Shown here: piece by piece, positions 36,514 through 49,100 of the stretch | Numbering within the stretch: position 1 is the stretch's first letter | Layout of the letters: each line of letters begins with the position of its first letter | From: Phalacrocorax aristotelis | Taxonomy: Eukaryota; Chordata; Aves; Suliformes; Phalacrocoracidae | DNA length: 64,000 bases | NCBI RefSeq assembly: GCF_949628215.1 | Contig: NC_134283.1 | Span: forward strand, 24,096,975 to 24,160,974 | Reading direction: 5' to 3' | The notes under the pieces: model-generated | What the model saw: the letters and a program-made list of their open reading frames with translations, nothing else | The model's database searches: none | Told to the model about the DNA's origin: nothing | Program-made: the position numbers and the translations under genes

Positions 36514-36519
36514 AATAAA
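36514..36519 (+). terminator. Candidate GINS3 poly(A) signal
   Basis: AATAAA about 1.68 kb after the stop codon. The 34,839-36,513 stretch has no other gene and would be the 3' UTR. Earlier use of a variant signal is possible. Confidence 0.4.
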
Positions 36520-36540
36520 TATTTTGTAAGGGGATGCTCG

Positions 36541-37839
36541 TAGTGTAAAATGTCTGTTGTAATTGCCCTGCAGCAGAAAAACTAGTCATAGATTGGAAAG
36601 TGCAGGTCTCTACAAAACTGTGGCTGTGAGAGATAATGCAGTCCTGCTTATGTCATTCCCCTTCTCTTACAGGTAATGCGGTCAGGAGCTACGTTTGTGC
36701 AGTCATGTGAGTGCAGAAGTAGTTCCTGTCTGACTTAGCTGCTGGCTGAAGTCATGGGAGTTATGCTGCCAACTGATCAATAAGCTATTGATTTTATAAA
36801 TTGCACTTTTATGAAACACAGGATGGATGGAGGCGATTCCGAGTTACCTCAGATTTTTTGTAGGGTAGAGGGTGGTGGGTGGAAATTGGCTGTCTCTGTA
36901 TTTGGACTCTGCTGCTCCGAGCGCTGTAGCACAGGCTTCATGTAGCATGTCAAAGCTGTGTTCAGTGCTTCAGCTGCAAGGGAAGCATGTTTAAGTCCAT
37001 CTGATGAGAAGTATTTTTGAATTGGAAGGATTATTTTAATGAGATGGTGGCTTTGAGGTCTCGTTAATTTTTAACCAAAATCACTAGTTCATCAATTTCT
37101 GGACTGATTCTGGTGACTATCCAAACTAATTTTCCTACGTTTGTAAGAACATTTTTCTTCTCTACTGCTGGATGTAAAATCCAAGCAGATGGTTGCTCAT
37201 TTGCCAGCATTTTGAGCAGCTACTTTTAGAGAGGGGAGAAAAAAAATCCCTGAAGCAATCCTCAATGTAAGCAGGCTTTTTCTAAGTAAGCAGTGTCACT
37301 TTTAGTAACCCTGAGTGTTTAGGAATAAACACCAGTAAGACCCTTAAAAAATTTGATCCTGTAGTTTTAAATTACAGTATTTGGTTAGTAGATTTGATAT
37401 TCTGTTCACTTTTTCCCTTTTTTTTTTCCTTGATGGCTGGAATGTTTTTTTCTGCCCAGAAATACAACAGAGTGCTCTGTACTTTTATGAACGCAGACTG
37501 TCCCTTATAGCTCGTTGCTGTGCAATCATAAGTTAGAGGAGTTTGAACTTGTGTATTTTCAGAATGGCACAATAAATCCCTCATTACAGAACTATATAAA
37601 AGAGGTCTGAAAAGGACTTTTAAGTGTCATCTCCTCATGCCCCTCAGCTTTTAAGCTGAAGGACTGCTGATGTTTATGAGAAAGCAGTTCATAGACACAT
37701 TTTACGGTATTGCCACAATGGTTTTCATTGCAATCAAATAAAAAATAGGCAAGAATTGAGATGCTCGTTAATTATGCCTTCACATAAGAATATTTGTTTG
37801 GACTTTAATGGCCTGTTTTTGAAAGATGTATGAGCTGAC
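36541..37839. other. Non-coding DNA downstream of GINS3
   Basis: AT-rich, with no gene or repeat family recognised. Confidence 0.45.
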
Positions 37840-37921
37840 CTAGTGCCATGCTTCCCCTAAAACAATGAATTTGACTCGGTGATCCTTATGGGCTCCTTCC
37901 AACTTGAGATATTCTTTGATT
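37840..37921 (+). mobile_element. CR1 3' end fragment, plus strand
   Basis: ggtgatccttatgggctcc, then ttccaacttgagatattct, is the conserved tail of CR1 elements, ending at a decayed octamer (tttgatt). Only about 80 bases can be seen. Confidence 0.65.
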
Positions 37922-37924
37922 AGG

Positions 37925-38062
37925 CCTGTCTAACCCATCTGGGGATGATGTTTGTCCAGCCAGGCCTTTAGAAGCTGTCTCTGCAGGAGAACCCACAGCC
38001 TCCATAGTTAGTCCGTTCCTGTGCCTGGCTGCAACGTACTATGAAAAAAGTTGGAGCTGGGC
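37925..38062 (-). mobile_element. Old CR1 3' UTR-like fragment, minus strand
   Basis: It aligns loosely by eye with 580-705 of the CR1 at the left end (cacagcctccatagttagtc against caaccacctccctgggcag, then the following tract to gaaaaaagtt). It is very diverged. Confidence 0.4.
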
Positions 38063-41000
38063 ATTTGAGCTTCCCGGCGGTGAATTCCTGTTGGAATGGT
38101 TAGTGAAACTGAAAAATTTTCCTCACCTAAGTTTTACATTAACTTCTTGTAAAACACTCGGCTCCTCTTGTTTATCTCTTCTATGTATTTTTTTCAAGCA
38201 GGTGAGGTAGCTGGGGAGGGTTGACCCCCAGTTAAATACAAATAGCTCTGCGACCAGCACACACACACTTTCTCACCTACCTAAATTACCCTTTCACAAA
38301 ACATTCATGTTTCTTCCTTGGTCTCCTTTGCCCTAAAAAATGTCTTAGTTTGTCCTCTGGCATTGATTTGTTTTTCGTCAGCAGAATGAAGCAATTGATT
38401 GCTTCTGCCAGCCTGGAAGCAATAGCTGGTGTCATTTGGACTGACAGCAATCAGGAGGAGCAGCAGCAAGAGATGTTTTGAGAACTGACATACTGTAACA
38501 CCACACGTTATTTTTATGAGAGAAACTGTGGCACCTAACTGAGTTAGCACAAACCTTTCTGATACTCATCAGTGTTTTTCTACCCATTTTTTGGTGACCA
38601 GCTATTACAAGAGCTTTATCCAAAATTTTAATTGAACCAGTTGCATAACAGAGATGTGATAGAATCAGGAGAGGCACAGTGTGAATTCTTTCTTTACACC
38701 AAGCTGCTTCTATCCCCAGATGTGCTTTTTATAAAACACGTTGTCTGGTAGCACAGCATATGGCTCAGGAGTTTGTGGTTTTATTAAAAAAACTAGCTAT
38801 TCATCTAGCACTGCTTCTGCCTGGCAGAAGGCAACTCAAAGCTGTTCCTTGCCTCAGTTTCCTTTTTGCCAAGCGAAGGTAACGCTTCCTTGTTAAGAGT
38901 GTGTTTTATCCTCTGTATTCTAGGCAGCGTCTTTGTTACAGCAAATACACCAGCCAGATTTTCCCAGAGCTCCGATGCTTACTTGATAAGTGCTTGTCAG
39001 AGCTAAAAGATTCCCCTTTTAAGAAATCGCTCTGCTTTTCCTGATCAGTCCCATTAAACCCTTACTGCTAAGCTTCTTCAAGACTGCCACATACCTGATA
39101 ACTTGTATGAATAAGATAAGTGCTTTTCCCACTCTCCATCCTTCTCTCCAAGTGAACGGGCCACTTAGCCCTGCAGAGTGGCTGAGCATGCAGTTCTAAG
39201 CCCACGTTTTTCCTGTTTTCCTGATCTTACCTGCTCAGAAATGATTTCACTAGTTCATGGCAGCCTGAGCACTAAATGCTGAGCAGAACTGTCAGCGGGA
39301 CTGTGCGCAGAACCTGGTAGAGGATAACTGATTGTCCTGGTTTCACTGCGTCACACGAGTGAGTAATGGGGGAAGGTCATGCAAGCTTCCAGCTTTGATG
39401 GTTTTGCTTTGCAAGACTGGCTCTGGGAGCTGAAATCTAGTGGGTGTCACATGCTTTTGTGTGTTTTGTGCTGACAAGACAATGTGATTCAAGTCTGAGC
39501 TGGGCAAATGCTGCTTTTGAAAGAAGCTGTGACAGTTTGGGCTTCCCTTGAAAGTGTCTCCTGGGTGCATCCGAATACTTGCCTTGAGCTGTACCTTCTA
39601 CCACATTGTTGCTGACCAAGCAAACATCTAGGCCCATGCAGCTTTTGGGTGTGAGAACAGCCTGATGGCCTTTGTTCTGAAACTAAACCTGATGCGTCAG
39701 CAGGACCTTGAGGATGGTGTGAACACATTAACGTCATGCACACATTGCTTTGGAGAGGATGCCGACCTACTACGGCTGGGCTGGAGGTGAACATACATGT
39801 TACTAGAGTATTGAGTTTTTATGTAGTTTATTGTGTCCTCTGACCCCATGTGCACAAATCAGTCCGGCTTTTTCAGCACCGAGATACTTCTGCAATGAAT
39901 CAGGGTCAAAGAAGCTGGAAGCTTCACATCACACTCTCTGCTCAAACAATATTGGCATCTCAGCCTACGTTAGATACACAGCCAGGTTGGAGCTTTATAC
40001 CCTGCTGGTTTTATGCACTTTTAGAGACACCGTCTTGCTCCTTTTCTGCCAGAGCCTGCAATAACCTCTTTGCTGCTGGCTGAAGTGCGCATGTTGGGTT
40101 TTCCCAGTAATTCCTAGGGGAGTTTGAAAGGCTGACCACAGGAAGGCAGTGGTCTGGGGGGGCCTGTACATGCACTGATTGTCAGCATCCAGGAGAGGGG
40201 GCACTGAGCTTAAGACGTTGTTTTTGTGCAGGTCCTACCATAACTGTTTTCAGGTTGGTAGTGAAAGCGGTATTTGACCTGTGAGATCAAACAGGTGTCT
40301 AAGTGACTTTCTGTTGTATCTGCCAGGTGAAAACACAAGTCAAGTGAGATTCAAAGCAGAGTTTAATTTGTGCTACCTTGTCCTAGATTTGAGCGTAGAA
40401 GAAGAGTGGATGTCATGGTTGGCAGAGGCAAAGAAAACAAAGTATTACTGATTGTTTTGTAAGGAGGGAAGTGGTGAGAAAGCTGCCAGGAGTAGCAGAG
40501 AAGGAGATGGACAGACATTTGACTGCGTCACTTCAGTCAACATGAGATGTGCTGAGCACGCAGTGTGCTGGGTACTACCTGAGTGGGTGTGGGATTGCCT
40601 CGTGCTGGAGCGGCCAGTGCCCCAAGGGGTCCTGTGGCACTGCAGTGGGCTGGGGAGGGGTGAGCTGCAGGAGTTAGCACCCTGGCTTCTGCTGCCTTCT
40701 CCTTCACAAAGTGCTTTTTTCTTATTCCTCAGCTGGAAAGCCTGAGAAGTGGAGTTATGATTGAGTGTGTGTGTTTAAAGGCTGTGATTCACAGGGGTCA
40801 GAAAGGGAAGAGACCAGCAGGTCGCCTGCATGTCTGTTCTTTCTCTGCTGGCCTGAGCCCAGTGCTCGACATGGACCATCCAGAAATTCAAAGCCCTTCT
40901 GCCAGGGACAAATTTGCTGTCCTGTGGGCTTGGCTGTGGTGGATGGAGCTGTGCCTGTGGCTGTTCCCATTTCTACAATATGTCCTCCTGAATTTGTTGG

Positions 41001-43127
41001 ATCAATGAGAAATAGGGAGAAGAAGTAAAGTTGCATCTGCCGCCTTCTCCCCGCCACTTGTTGGAGGGAGCTCTCCTAGCTTCCAAGGAGCAAGAAAAGC
41101 AGCCTTGGAGAAGTTGCCACCCACAGTAGCCATGGAAGCATCTGGCCGTGGGAGCAGCGTGGCTGGGAAGACAGCAGCTGCACCGAGTAAGGCAGGAGTG
41201 GCAGCTGCAGCGGTTCCTTTGGGTCTGCTTGGACAGGAGATGAGAGGTGGGAAGAGACAATGGGAAGCAGAGCAGGCAGGGGAGGTGGGAGTATCCAGAG
41301 GCCCTCAGGCATGGTAAGCTCTCAGTGTGGTGCTCCCTGATTTGAAGGGGTTCTGAAGTGCCTCCACTTACCCCTGTAAACAGTGTAACATCTCAGTAGA
41401 TAAACTGCAGGACCACTTCCAGGCTGGGCATCATCATGTGGTTTGTCTGAGACCAAAGACTTTGGTGAAGAGAGCTGGAGATGTGTGGAGAGGTAAAGTT
41501 GAGGAGGAGGCAAAAGCTGAAGAAGGGACCTCAGGGAGTGAAAAAGAACCCAGAGAGGACTTGAGACAAGGCTTGAAGACAAGAGAGAAGAGGAAGACGG
41601 TGAGCTTCCGCCTCTCCCAGGCACTATTCCCACTGAGTATGCTTAATGGGTTTTGCTTCACAGAGGAAACTGCACCTGGGAGCTGCTTCTTCCCTGAGCA
41701 CTGAGGGCTGGTTGGGCTTTCCTGTGCAGGTGCCAAGCTTGCTGGGAGCACAGCAGAGCTGATCCCATGCTGCTGCTCTTGGTGGGGGCTGCGTGCAGGA
41801 GAGCAGAGCGGCAAACAGCAGTGTGCCACCACTACTGGACCACTTATTGGCTGTTGTGGAAAATTACAAGGGGCGGCACAGCCCCAAAAAGCCAAGGCAT
41901 TTGGTCTGGTTTTCGAAACCCTTCATTAATGTTATTGACAATACCAGCAGGTCCCTGAGATTAGCACACTTCTATTTTTGAAGTTATTTCACATGTCAGG
42001 CTGCCAAGCAGTGCCAGTGGCCTTAGTATCCTTTCTATCTGCATTGGCAGGATGTACTGTGGTCTTTTGCCTTCCGTTAGCTTCTGTAAAGCCATATAGC
42101 TGGAGCTATTCACAATGCTCCCCCACATCTTGGGGGAAATGAACCTCCTTCAGGTTTTCCAGCTAGCCCTGTGGCAAGGCAAAAATCCCTGGTGTTTTAG
42201 GACAGAAGCCACTTTTCCTCTAGGTGCCAGGTTGCAGGCAAAGCACGGGCAGCACCCGGGCTGCGCAGGGTTTGAGGTGTGAGGACCATGTAGAGACATA
42301 GATGAAGTTTGCAGAGAGCAGTGTGTACCACCTCAGGGTGCTCTCTGGCTGTGCCTAGGTCTAGGAATGGAGTTTCAGGCACAGCTTCTCAGGGGAACAG
42401 CATGTCATGCTGATGGAGCGGGTGAGGGATGTGGGTGCCTCAGTGCATGTTTCTGTGGATGGCCACAGCTGCAGCACTGCATCCTGCTGTGTCAGGGTGT
42501 GGTGTCACTGGGGTCACAGAGAAAGCAGCTGGCATTCCCTGGGGGAAGGTGAGGTTCCTCTGTTCATCAGCTTAGCCCACTTGAAAACACAAACCATGGG
42601 GCCTGCTTCTTCCCAGCTGCAGGTCCAGCTGGAAGGTCTAAGAGCACAGCAGCACCCCAGGACCAAACCCATTTTGTACTTGTATTCTCTCCTGAGTGTG
42701 CCTTTAATGCCTGATGTTGTGATATCAGAGCTGTGCTTGAGTGATTGTGCTCAGATGCACTGCAAACTGCTCTTGCCATGTTTCAGGCTCGGGTTCTCAA
42801 CTACACAACTGTCAGGTTGACAACTACACATTAAAAGAATTTACTCTCAATTAGCGTATGAAATGGAGGGGGGATTTCAAGGGTGAAGATTGGCTTAAAG
42901 CTTGTCAGCTGTCTTCTGTGTATGCTGGGGTCCTGCAAGATCAGAGAAAAATAGCTTCACCATCAGAAATCCCAGTTTGCCTGCAGACGAGCTTGAGAAA
43001 CTGCAACCCTAACGATACTCCCAGCCTTACCCCCCTCCAGATCTCTCTGTGCCTAGGAACGGGCAGTGGTAAGGAGGTGCCTCCTGAGGGTTGTGATGGT
43101 GCTGTTCCATCTATGTTGTGATGCTGC
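38063..43127. other. Non-coding DNA, no gene seen
   Basis: Sequence turns from AT-rich to GC-rich near 40.5 kb. Several open frames of 90-150 codons occur on both strands but overlap one another, lack splice context or known domains, and look like products of rising GC content. Confidence 0.4.
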
Positions 43128-43160
43128 AATAAAAAAAAAGTAAAAAAGTAAAAAAGTAAA
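43128..43160. repeat. A-rich short tandem repeat (AATAAA followed by gtaaaaaa units)
   Basis: caataaaaaaaaa is followed by about three gtaaaaaa units. It could be a poly(A)-derived microsatellite, but no retroposed gene body was recognised upstream. Confidence 0.65.
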
Positions 43161-46100
43161 TGGAGGACACAAAAACCCAACCTGCGCTCTCAGCTTGTGT
43201 GGCTTACAAGACTGGGCCTGTCTCTAGCTGTCCTGTTGGTCCCTCGGGGGCTCTGGGTTCTCCCTAGGTAAAGCAGAAGCACAAGGAGGATTATGACAAG
43301 CCCTCCCAAACAGGAGGTTTTTGCTGGACAAATTTTTCCCTGACTTCAGACCAAGAAGCTGCCAAATGCTTAGGATACAGTGTGGCTTTTTTTTTCTCAG
43401 GCATTAGAGCAAAAGGGGAGTGAGATGACCACACAACAACATAGTCCTGTAGCTGGGGGGCTTGGCAGTGATGCACTTGGGAGGAAGCAGTAAAGCAGAT
43501 CCAGAAATCAAGGCACCATCAAAACAATCCTCAAATGTGCCTGTTTTCTCTTGCTGCATGACTATCCTCTGCAGGGCAGGTGTATCTTGGTGGGCAGGTT
43601 CCCATCACAGCAATGATTTAAGATGAGTTTCTTGCCTTCACCTCACTTACAAGTACAAGATTTGCAGTTCGTTTAGGTGTTTAATTCATACCCGGGGGAG
43701 TGGGAGCTGATGGACCTTTGAGCCCCTTTCCTAAGTGCTTTTTGTGCCCGTGGGTGGCTGAATGGCCACTTCTACTGCTAGGGGGCAGCTCTGCAGCTGG
43801 GGTCAGGGAGTGGAGAGCTCATGGGCTTGGTGGGGGGAGACATGCACAGGCCCTGGTCATCATTTACAGAACAACTGTTGGAGTCACACCTTTTGCAAAT
43901 GCTTTCAGAGAAGAGTCACCCCTCACATGTGCTGGTAGAGACCTGAGGAGCACTGGTGGAGCGGAGCAGAGCTAAGCCAGGTGCAGCCTGTATTTTCCTG
44001 GGCAGGGCTGTACTCTATTGTATTGCCCCTGTGAATCTGGGCTGGCTCCTGTGAAACCAGTAGGGTTACTCCAAGTTTGCACCAAATCAGCAGGGTTTAT
44101 TGCAGTCATGGTGAATTTACCAAGCCCTGTCTGGAGCTGTGATTTTTCCTTTCATTTTGGTCTCTTGGGTGCACAAATGCAGCTCTGTCTGCCCAGCTGT
44201 GAGTCTGTCTCATGCTGACACAGGCAGAATGGGGTGAACAGGTCATCACCCCGCTGGATGCCCAGGCCTCATTGTGGCCAAGCTGCTCCCCTCATGAGAA
44301 CTGCTCTGGATTTACACCAGCATCCTCCAAGTGAGGCCCTCCCAGTGCAGCCCTGGGCATGCAGTAGCACTTAACGCCTGAGCATCTCTGCAAAGGAGTC
44401 CCACGCACAGCCCCAGACCCTGAGTCCCAGCTGGCCAGGCTGTGCCCAGCACCCTGGGCTTCAGCTGAGTCAGCAGGGCAGGATGGCATGGGGAAAGGAA
44501 AATCACTGCAGATCAGGTCTTGGGAACAGTATCTGCTTCATGGCAGAGACTGATTTAATCTCCTTAGCAGTCACCTCAATCGTAGAATCAGCAGGATGCT
44601 AATTAACTGAGAGGCACTCAATGACAGACATTGAGATTGCTCCTGGCTTTAAGTGGAACCCTTTTGGGTTTGGCAGTTGTAGCTGGCTGCTCTCCTAACG
44701 AGCAGGGCTGCCTTGGGGCTAAAGCTCTGTGTGTGGTGTCTCTGCACTGGTTACCCTGCAGCTGCCCACCCCTCTCTGCTGGCTCTGGCTGGGGCTGGGG
44801 TGTCCACACACCAGTGAGATGATGCCACATCTGTGTGCTGCCAGGGAAGCACCCACATCAGCCTCCTGCTCCTGGTTCCCAGCTGAGGGATCCAGTAGAC
44901 CAGCGTGGCTGTGACCCACTGGACCCCTCACCCTGCCTCTCCCCAGCCCCTCTGGCTTGGAGCCTGCGCCTCACCTCCACCCTGAAAGCCCACAAGCTGA
45001 TTAAGCCCAGAATGGTAATTGGTTGCGACAGCTCATTTTGTTATCTTGCATTTAGTTATTGATGGGGTGCATGTGACTGGATTCACAGCAAAGGTCAGTG
45101 TTAGGCTTGGCCAGAGCCCCTTGTTTGGTCCACCCCAGAACGTGGGATGGGCCTCCAGAAGCTCTGCCAGGACCAGCTGTAAACTGGCAGTACAGTCCCA
45201 CAGCCAGCAGCAACAACGTCAGAGATGATTTGACCCCAGGGATGTGCAACACCCTGCCACAGGAGGATGTGCAGGCTGGAAGAGAAGTGAGTTTGAAAGG
45301 ATATTTGGCACTCACTGGTGAAAACCACTCTTTCCAGGGCTGTTGGACACAAGGACTGGGTTTAAAGCCCCTGAGCTGGGAGGATGCACAGGCCAGGACA
45401 GCACCTGGTACCCAGCTTTCCTCAAACCAGTGTGGAGTGACTTCATCTTAGTTTTGTCTTGTGCTTCTGCTATAAGGGACAGGGCTAAAAAGAGAAGGAG
45501 AGGACGAGAGGGCAGGGAGGTGTGTGCTGCATGGCTGGGTTGGTGCTCCCACACATGCACCCTGGCAGTGTGCCAGGTGCCAAGTGTGGTCCAGGCAGCT
45601 CTTAATGGGAAGCCGCTGAAATTTGGTGCCTTCAGCTCAGGCAGGCAAGGCAGGGGCTGGAGGTGCAGCAGGCTGGCCGCCCGGAGGGGCTGGACCTCCC
45701 GGCAGGCTGGCTGGCAGCTGTGTGCAGGACAGGGGGGCATGTTGAACTCCCCACCATTACTGAAGTGCCTGCACTTTCATCCTGAGTAAAGGTTGGGTGC
45801 TTGGAGAAAAGGACTCTATTTCTAGAGTAAGGTAAGCAGTTGGCTCCTGCTTACCATCATTGGTGGGTCAGGGTGTCATTGAGTCCCCCCATCTCCCGAC
45901 AGGCACAGGGAATTTGGTGTAGGCTCTCCAGAGAGGAGTAGTTGCTGAGTGAAAAGGCAATGAGAGATCGTGAGGACACATTGGTGGGTTTTGGTGGAAA
46001 GCTCCTAAATCCTGGCTAGGGCACTCAGACATGCTGAATGTGCCTTTCCAAGGAGCTGGAGAGCTGAGAGAGGAAGGTTTATAGTCCTTTAGCAGGCCAC

Positions 46101-49100
46101 AACCTGTGGGAGGAAGGGCTGAAGACCTGCCTCTGTGGTGGAGAGCGTATGATAGTGCCTTTGGCCAGCCTTCTGCCTCTCTCATCACCCAGCATCTGCC
46201 AGGTCCATGGCTCAAATGCAGCGCAACAAGAGAGTGCATTAGCGAGAAGTGGGATGAAATCGTTAGGATTGATGGATCCCCCCAGAGCTAGAGGTATTGA
46301 TCAGCTGTGGGCCAAGGAGAAGGTCAGGGACAGAGCTGGTGGGGCACAGGCAAGGGGAGCAGGGTATTTGGCTGCTTCTGCGAAGGCTTTCGGGATGAGC
46401 AAGGAGGAGGGGCTGCGGGTGACTGCTCAGGCCCCTCCAGATGCCTTCTCTTGCCCAGGCAAGGACTGGCTGTGCTGGAGCCCTGCTGCATCCCCTTTTG
46501 GACTCAGGCATCCAAGCAGGGAAGCTGATGCCTGGAAAACCCCAGATGTGCTCCAGGCTCCTCTCTTTTCATGACTGTGACTCTAGGGAGCCTCCAGCCC
46601 TTGGGGCAGAGCTGGCTCCACTCCTGCCAGCCTCCCCCACCCAAGCACAGGGAATTCATTCCCTGGCTGATTTTGGCCAAGGCTTTGCTGTGCCTCCTGT
46701 GTGACAGCCCCTCCTTGGCTCTGCCACCCACCCAGGAATGTAGGCCTAGCCCCAGCCTGGCTCCATCTCCAATGTGCTGACGAGGTCCTGGGAGTTTGGG
46801 CAGTGCAAACAGAGCAGGCTTGGCTCTCCTGGATCAATCTCTGCCTGCACAAACAAAGGAGAGCCAAAGACACCCAGGTCTACTGTGGCCATCTGCGAGA
46901 CTACCTGAGAGCCCCCCCGCCCAGTATCGGGCCAGTCTTAGGTTTGACCTAGAGCAGCTTATTTTCATGGGCAGCCTGCCGATGTGTCTACTGCAGATGA
47001 TGGGCATCTGCCACCTTCCAGGGAGAGGTGGTGGGTGTCCATCCCACCAGGGCTCCCTGCAGTTTGAGCACAGATGGGAGAATCCAGATCCAGCCTTGTG
47101 CAGGGATCAGCAAGCATCTTGCTTTCTCAGCAGGAGGGCTGCCAGGCTCACCTGAGCTTGTGTCTTATCCTGCCGATGTTAGAAGCCAAATATAATCTGC
47201 TTTAAAAAATCTGCTCTGCCAGCCCCAGGGCCTCCACACCCCTGGGGAGGTGGTCTGCATTTTGAGACCCAAGTGCCCTCAGTGGCTGGCACGTCCTGGT
47301 CTCCCCATGAGGCAACCTTGGTATGTGCTCATGAGGCTCCCTGGTACCCAAGCAGGAGTGCAACCCTCTCCCCACCTCCGGCCAAGCTGCACACAACCAG
47401 CCAGCAGAGAGGTGCAGCCCATGCATGCCTGGCCCCCGTGTCCCCAAATGCAGCTGGTAGCGATTGGGAAACTGTGGAAACTCAGAATAATTGAGTTTTC
47501 CCACTCCATCATATTCCCCTAAAACCATTGTGGCAGCTTGTAGCCAGAGAAGCCAGCCCTTGGAAATGGCATTATCCCGCCTTCCAGGGGAAGGTAAGAG
47601 TGGACAGCTTTGCTCCATTGCAATGGGTGCTGTGTAATTGAAAATTCTCATTAATGCTGCCTTTGAGAACATGCCAGTCTCTGGCCTCTGAGGAGAGAAA
47701 CCCTGCTGTGTCTGCTCTGTCTCATGCCTATCAACTTGCTAAACACATCTGCACACATGCAGTCACTCTGAACAGTTCAACTCTGCCCTGCTGGCAGGTA
47801 TTTATTTAAAGCCTGGCTTGGCTCTGAAAAGGGGCTGTCACAGAAGCAGTATGGTGGAGCCAAGCTGCCTGGTTGTGCCACCGGGAGAAGGCAGGGAGGG
47901 ATGGAGGCGGCTGCTCCGGAGAGATGGGCAGGAGTTTGGCCTGTGGGCCCAAAGGCCTTGGCAGCCAAGCAAGTCACAGAGGGGCTGCAGGGGGGCTGTG
48001 CAGGTGAGGACCTGGGAAATAGCACCCCCAGAATAGGTGTCTCCTGGTAGTGGGGGAACTCTTCATGTGCCAAGTCCATTCCCGTAGCCACCTCTGTCCC
48101 GGTGCCTCTCAACATGTTTTGAGGCACCTCTTGTAAAAAGCAGCATTTGCTGGTGCTAAGACATCTTGATGCCACATTAAGCATCCTTCATTTTGCATCT
48201 TTGCTTTGAGTGCCTTCTCTGTCTGTCCCTAGTGCAGCTCCAAGGGGTGTTGGGGGGACACACTGCAGTGGGGGTGGAGGTTGCACCTGCTTTGGTGCCT
48301 GCAAAACCCAAGGGAGATGGGTGAACTCTTCTGTCTGTGGTTTCCACATATTTTTATGAAGGTTCTGGTGCTCCTGGAGGTGGTTTGAGGCTCTGAGATG
48401 GAGACTCTTGGATGCTCAGCTCCTCCTTGGCCACAGTGGGCTCCCCAGAGCACAGAGCACAGAGCAGCAGAGACATCCCCTCAGCACCCATACCTTCAGC
48501 CTCCTCTCTGCCCCTCCTGGGACAAGCTGTTTCCAGGACAGCCAGGGGGATCTTTGTATCCACACTTCCTGCCAGATGCATCTGATCCCCCTTGCTCTGG
48601 AAAGCCACATGCTGTCCCTTCTGCATGGAGGCAGAAGTGCGAGTGAATGCCAGCCCCTGAGGGACCCCTACATCCTCTGCCTGGCTCTGGAGCAGTGACA
48701 GCAGGTGCTGGAGTGAAGCCTAGTTGCATTGGCCCCACTGGGCTGGTGTGGGGGGAGGAGGCCCTCTCTCCACCTTCTGCTCACTGAAGAGCAGGGATAT
48801 CTCCCTCTGGCTCTCCAGACCCACCAAGTGCAACACCTAAGCCGAGATCAGTGTTGAACAGCTTCATCGCAAGGAGAAGGGAGTTCAAGGCAGCACAGTG
48901 CCGCACGCACAGTGCGGGCACGCTGGACTCCAGGGCCAGATATGTCCCTCTATAAATCAGCTTTGCTCTGTCCCGCTTAGCTGATCAACACAGCTGATGG
49001 ACCTAGACCTTCAATTCCAGGCAGAGGTACCTGTGCAGAGGCAGCTTTGGAAATGGCTGACAGCAAAATCCCCAGGACTGCCTTGTTCCTGGCCCAAGAG

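Noticed and set aside
43128-43160. Retroposed pseudogene ending in an A-rich tail
   Set aside because: No gene-like body, target duplication or open frame of known identity lies upstream.
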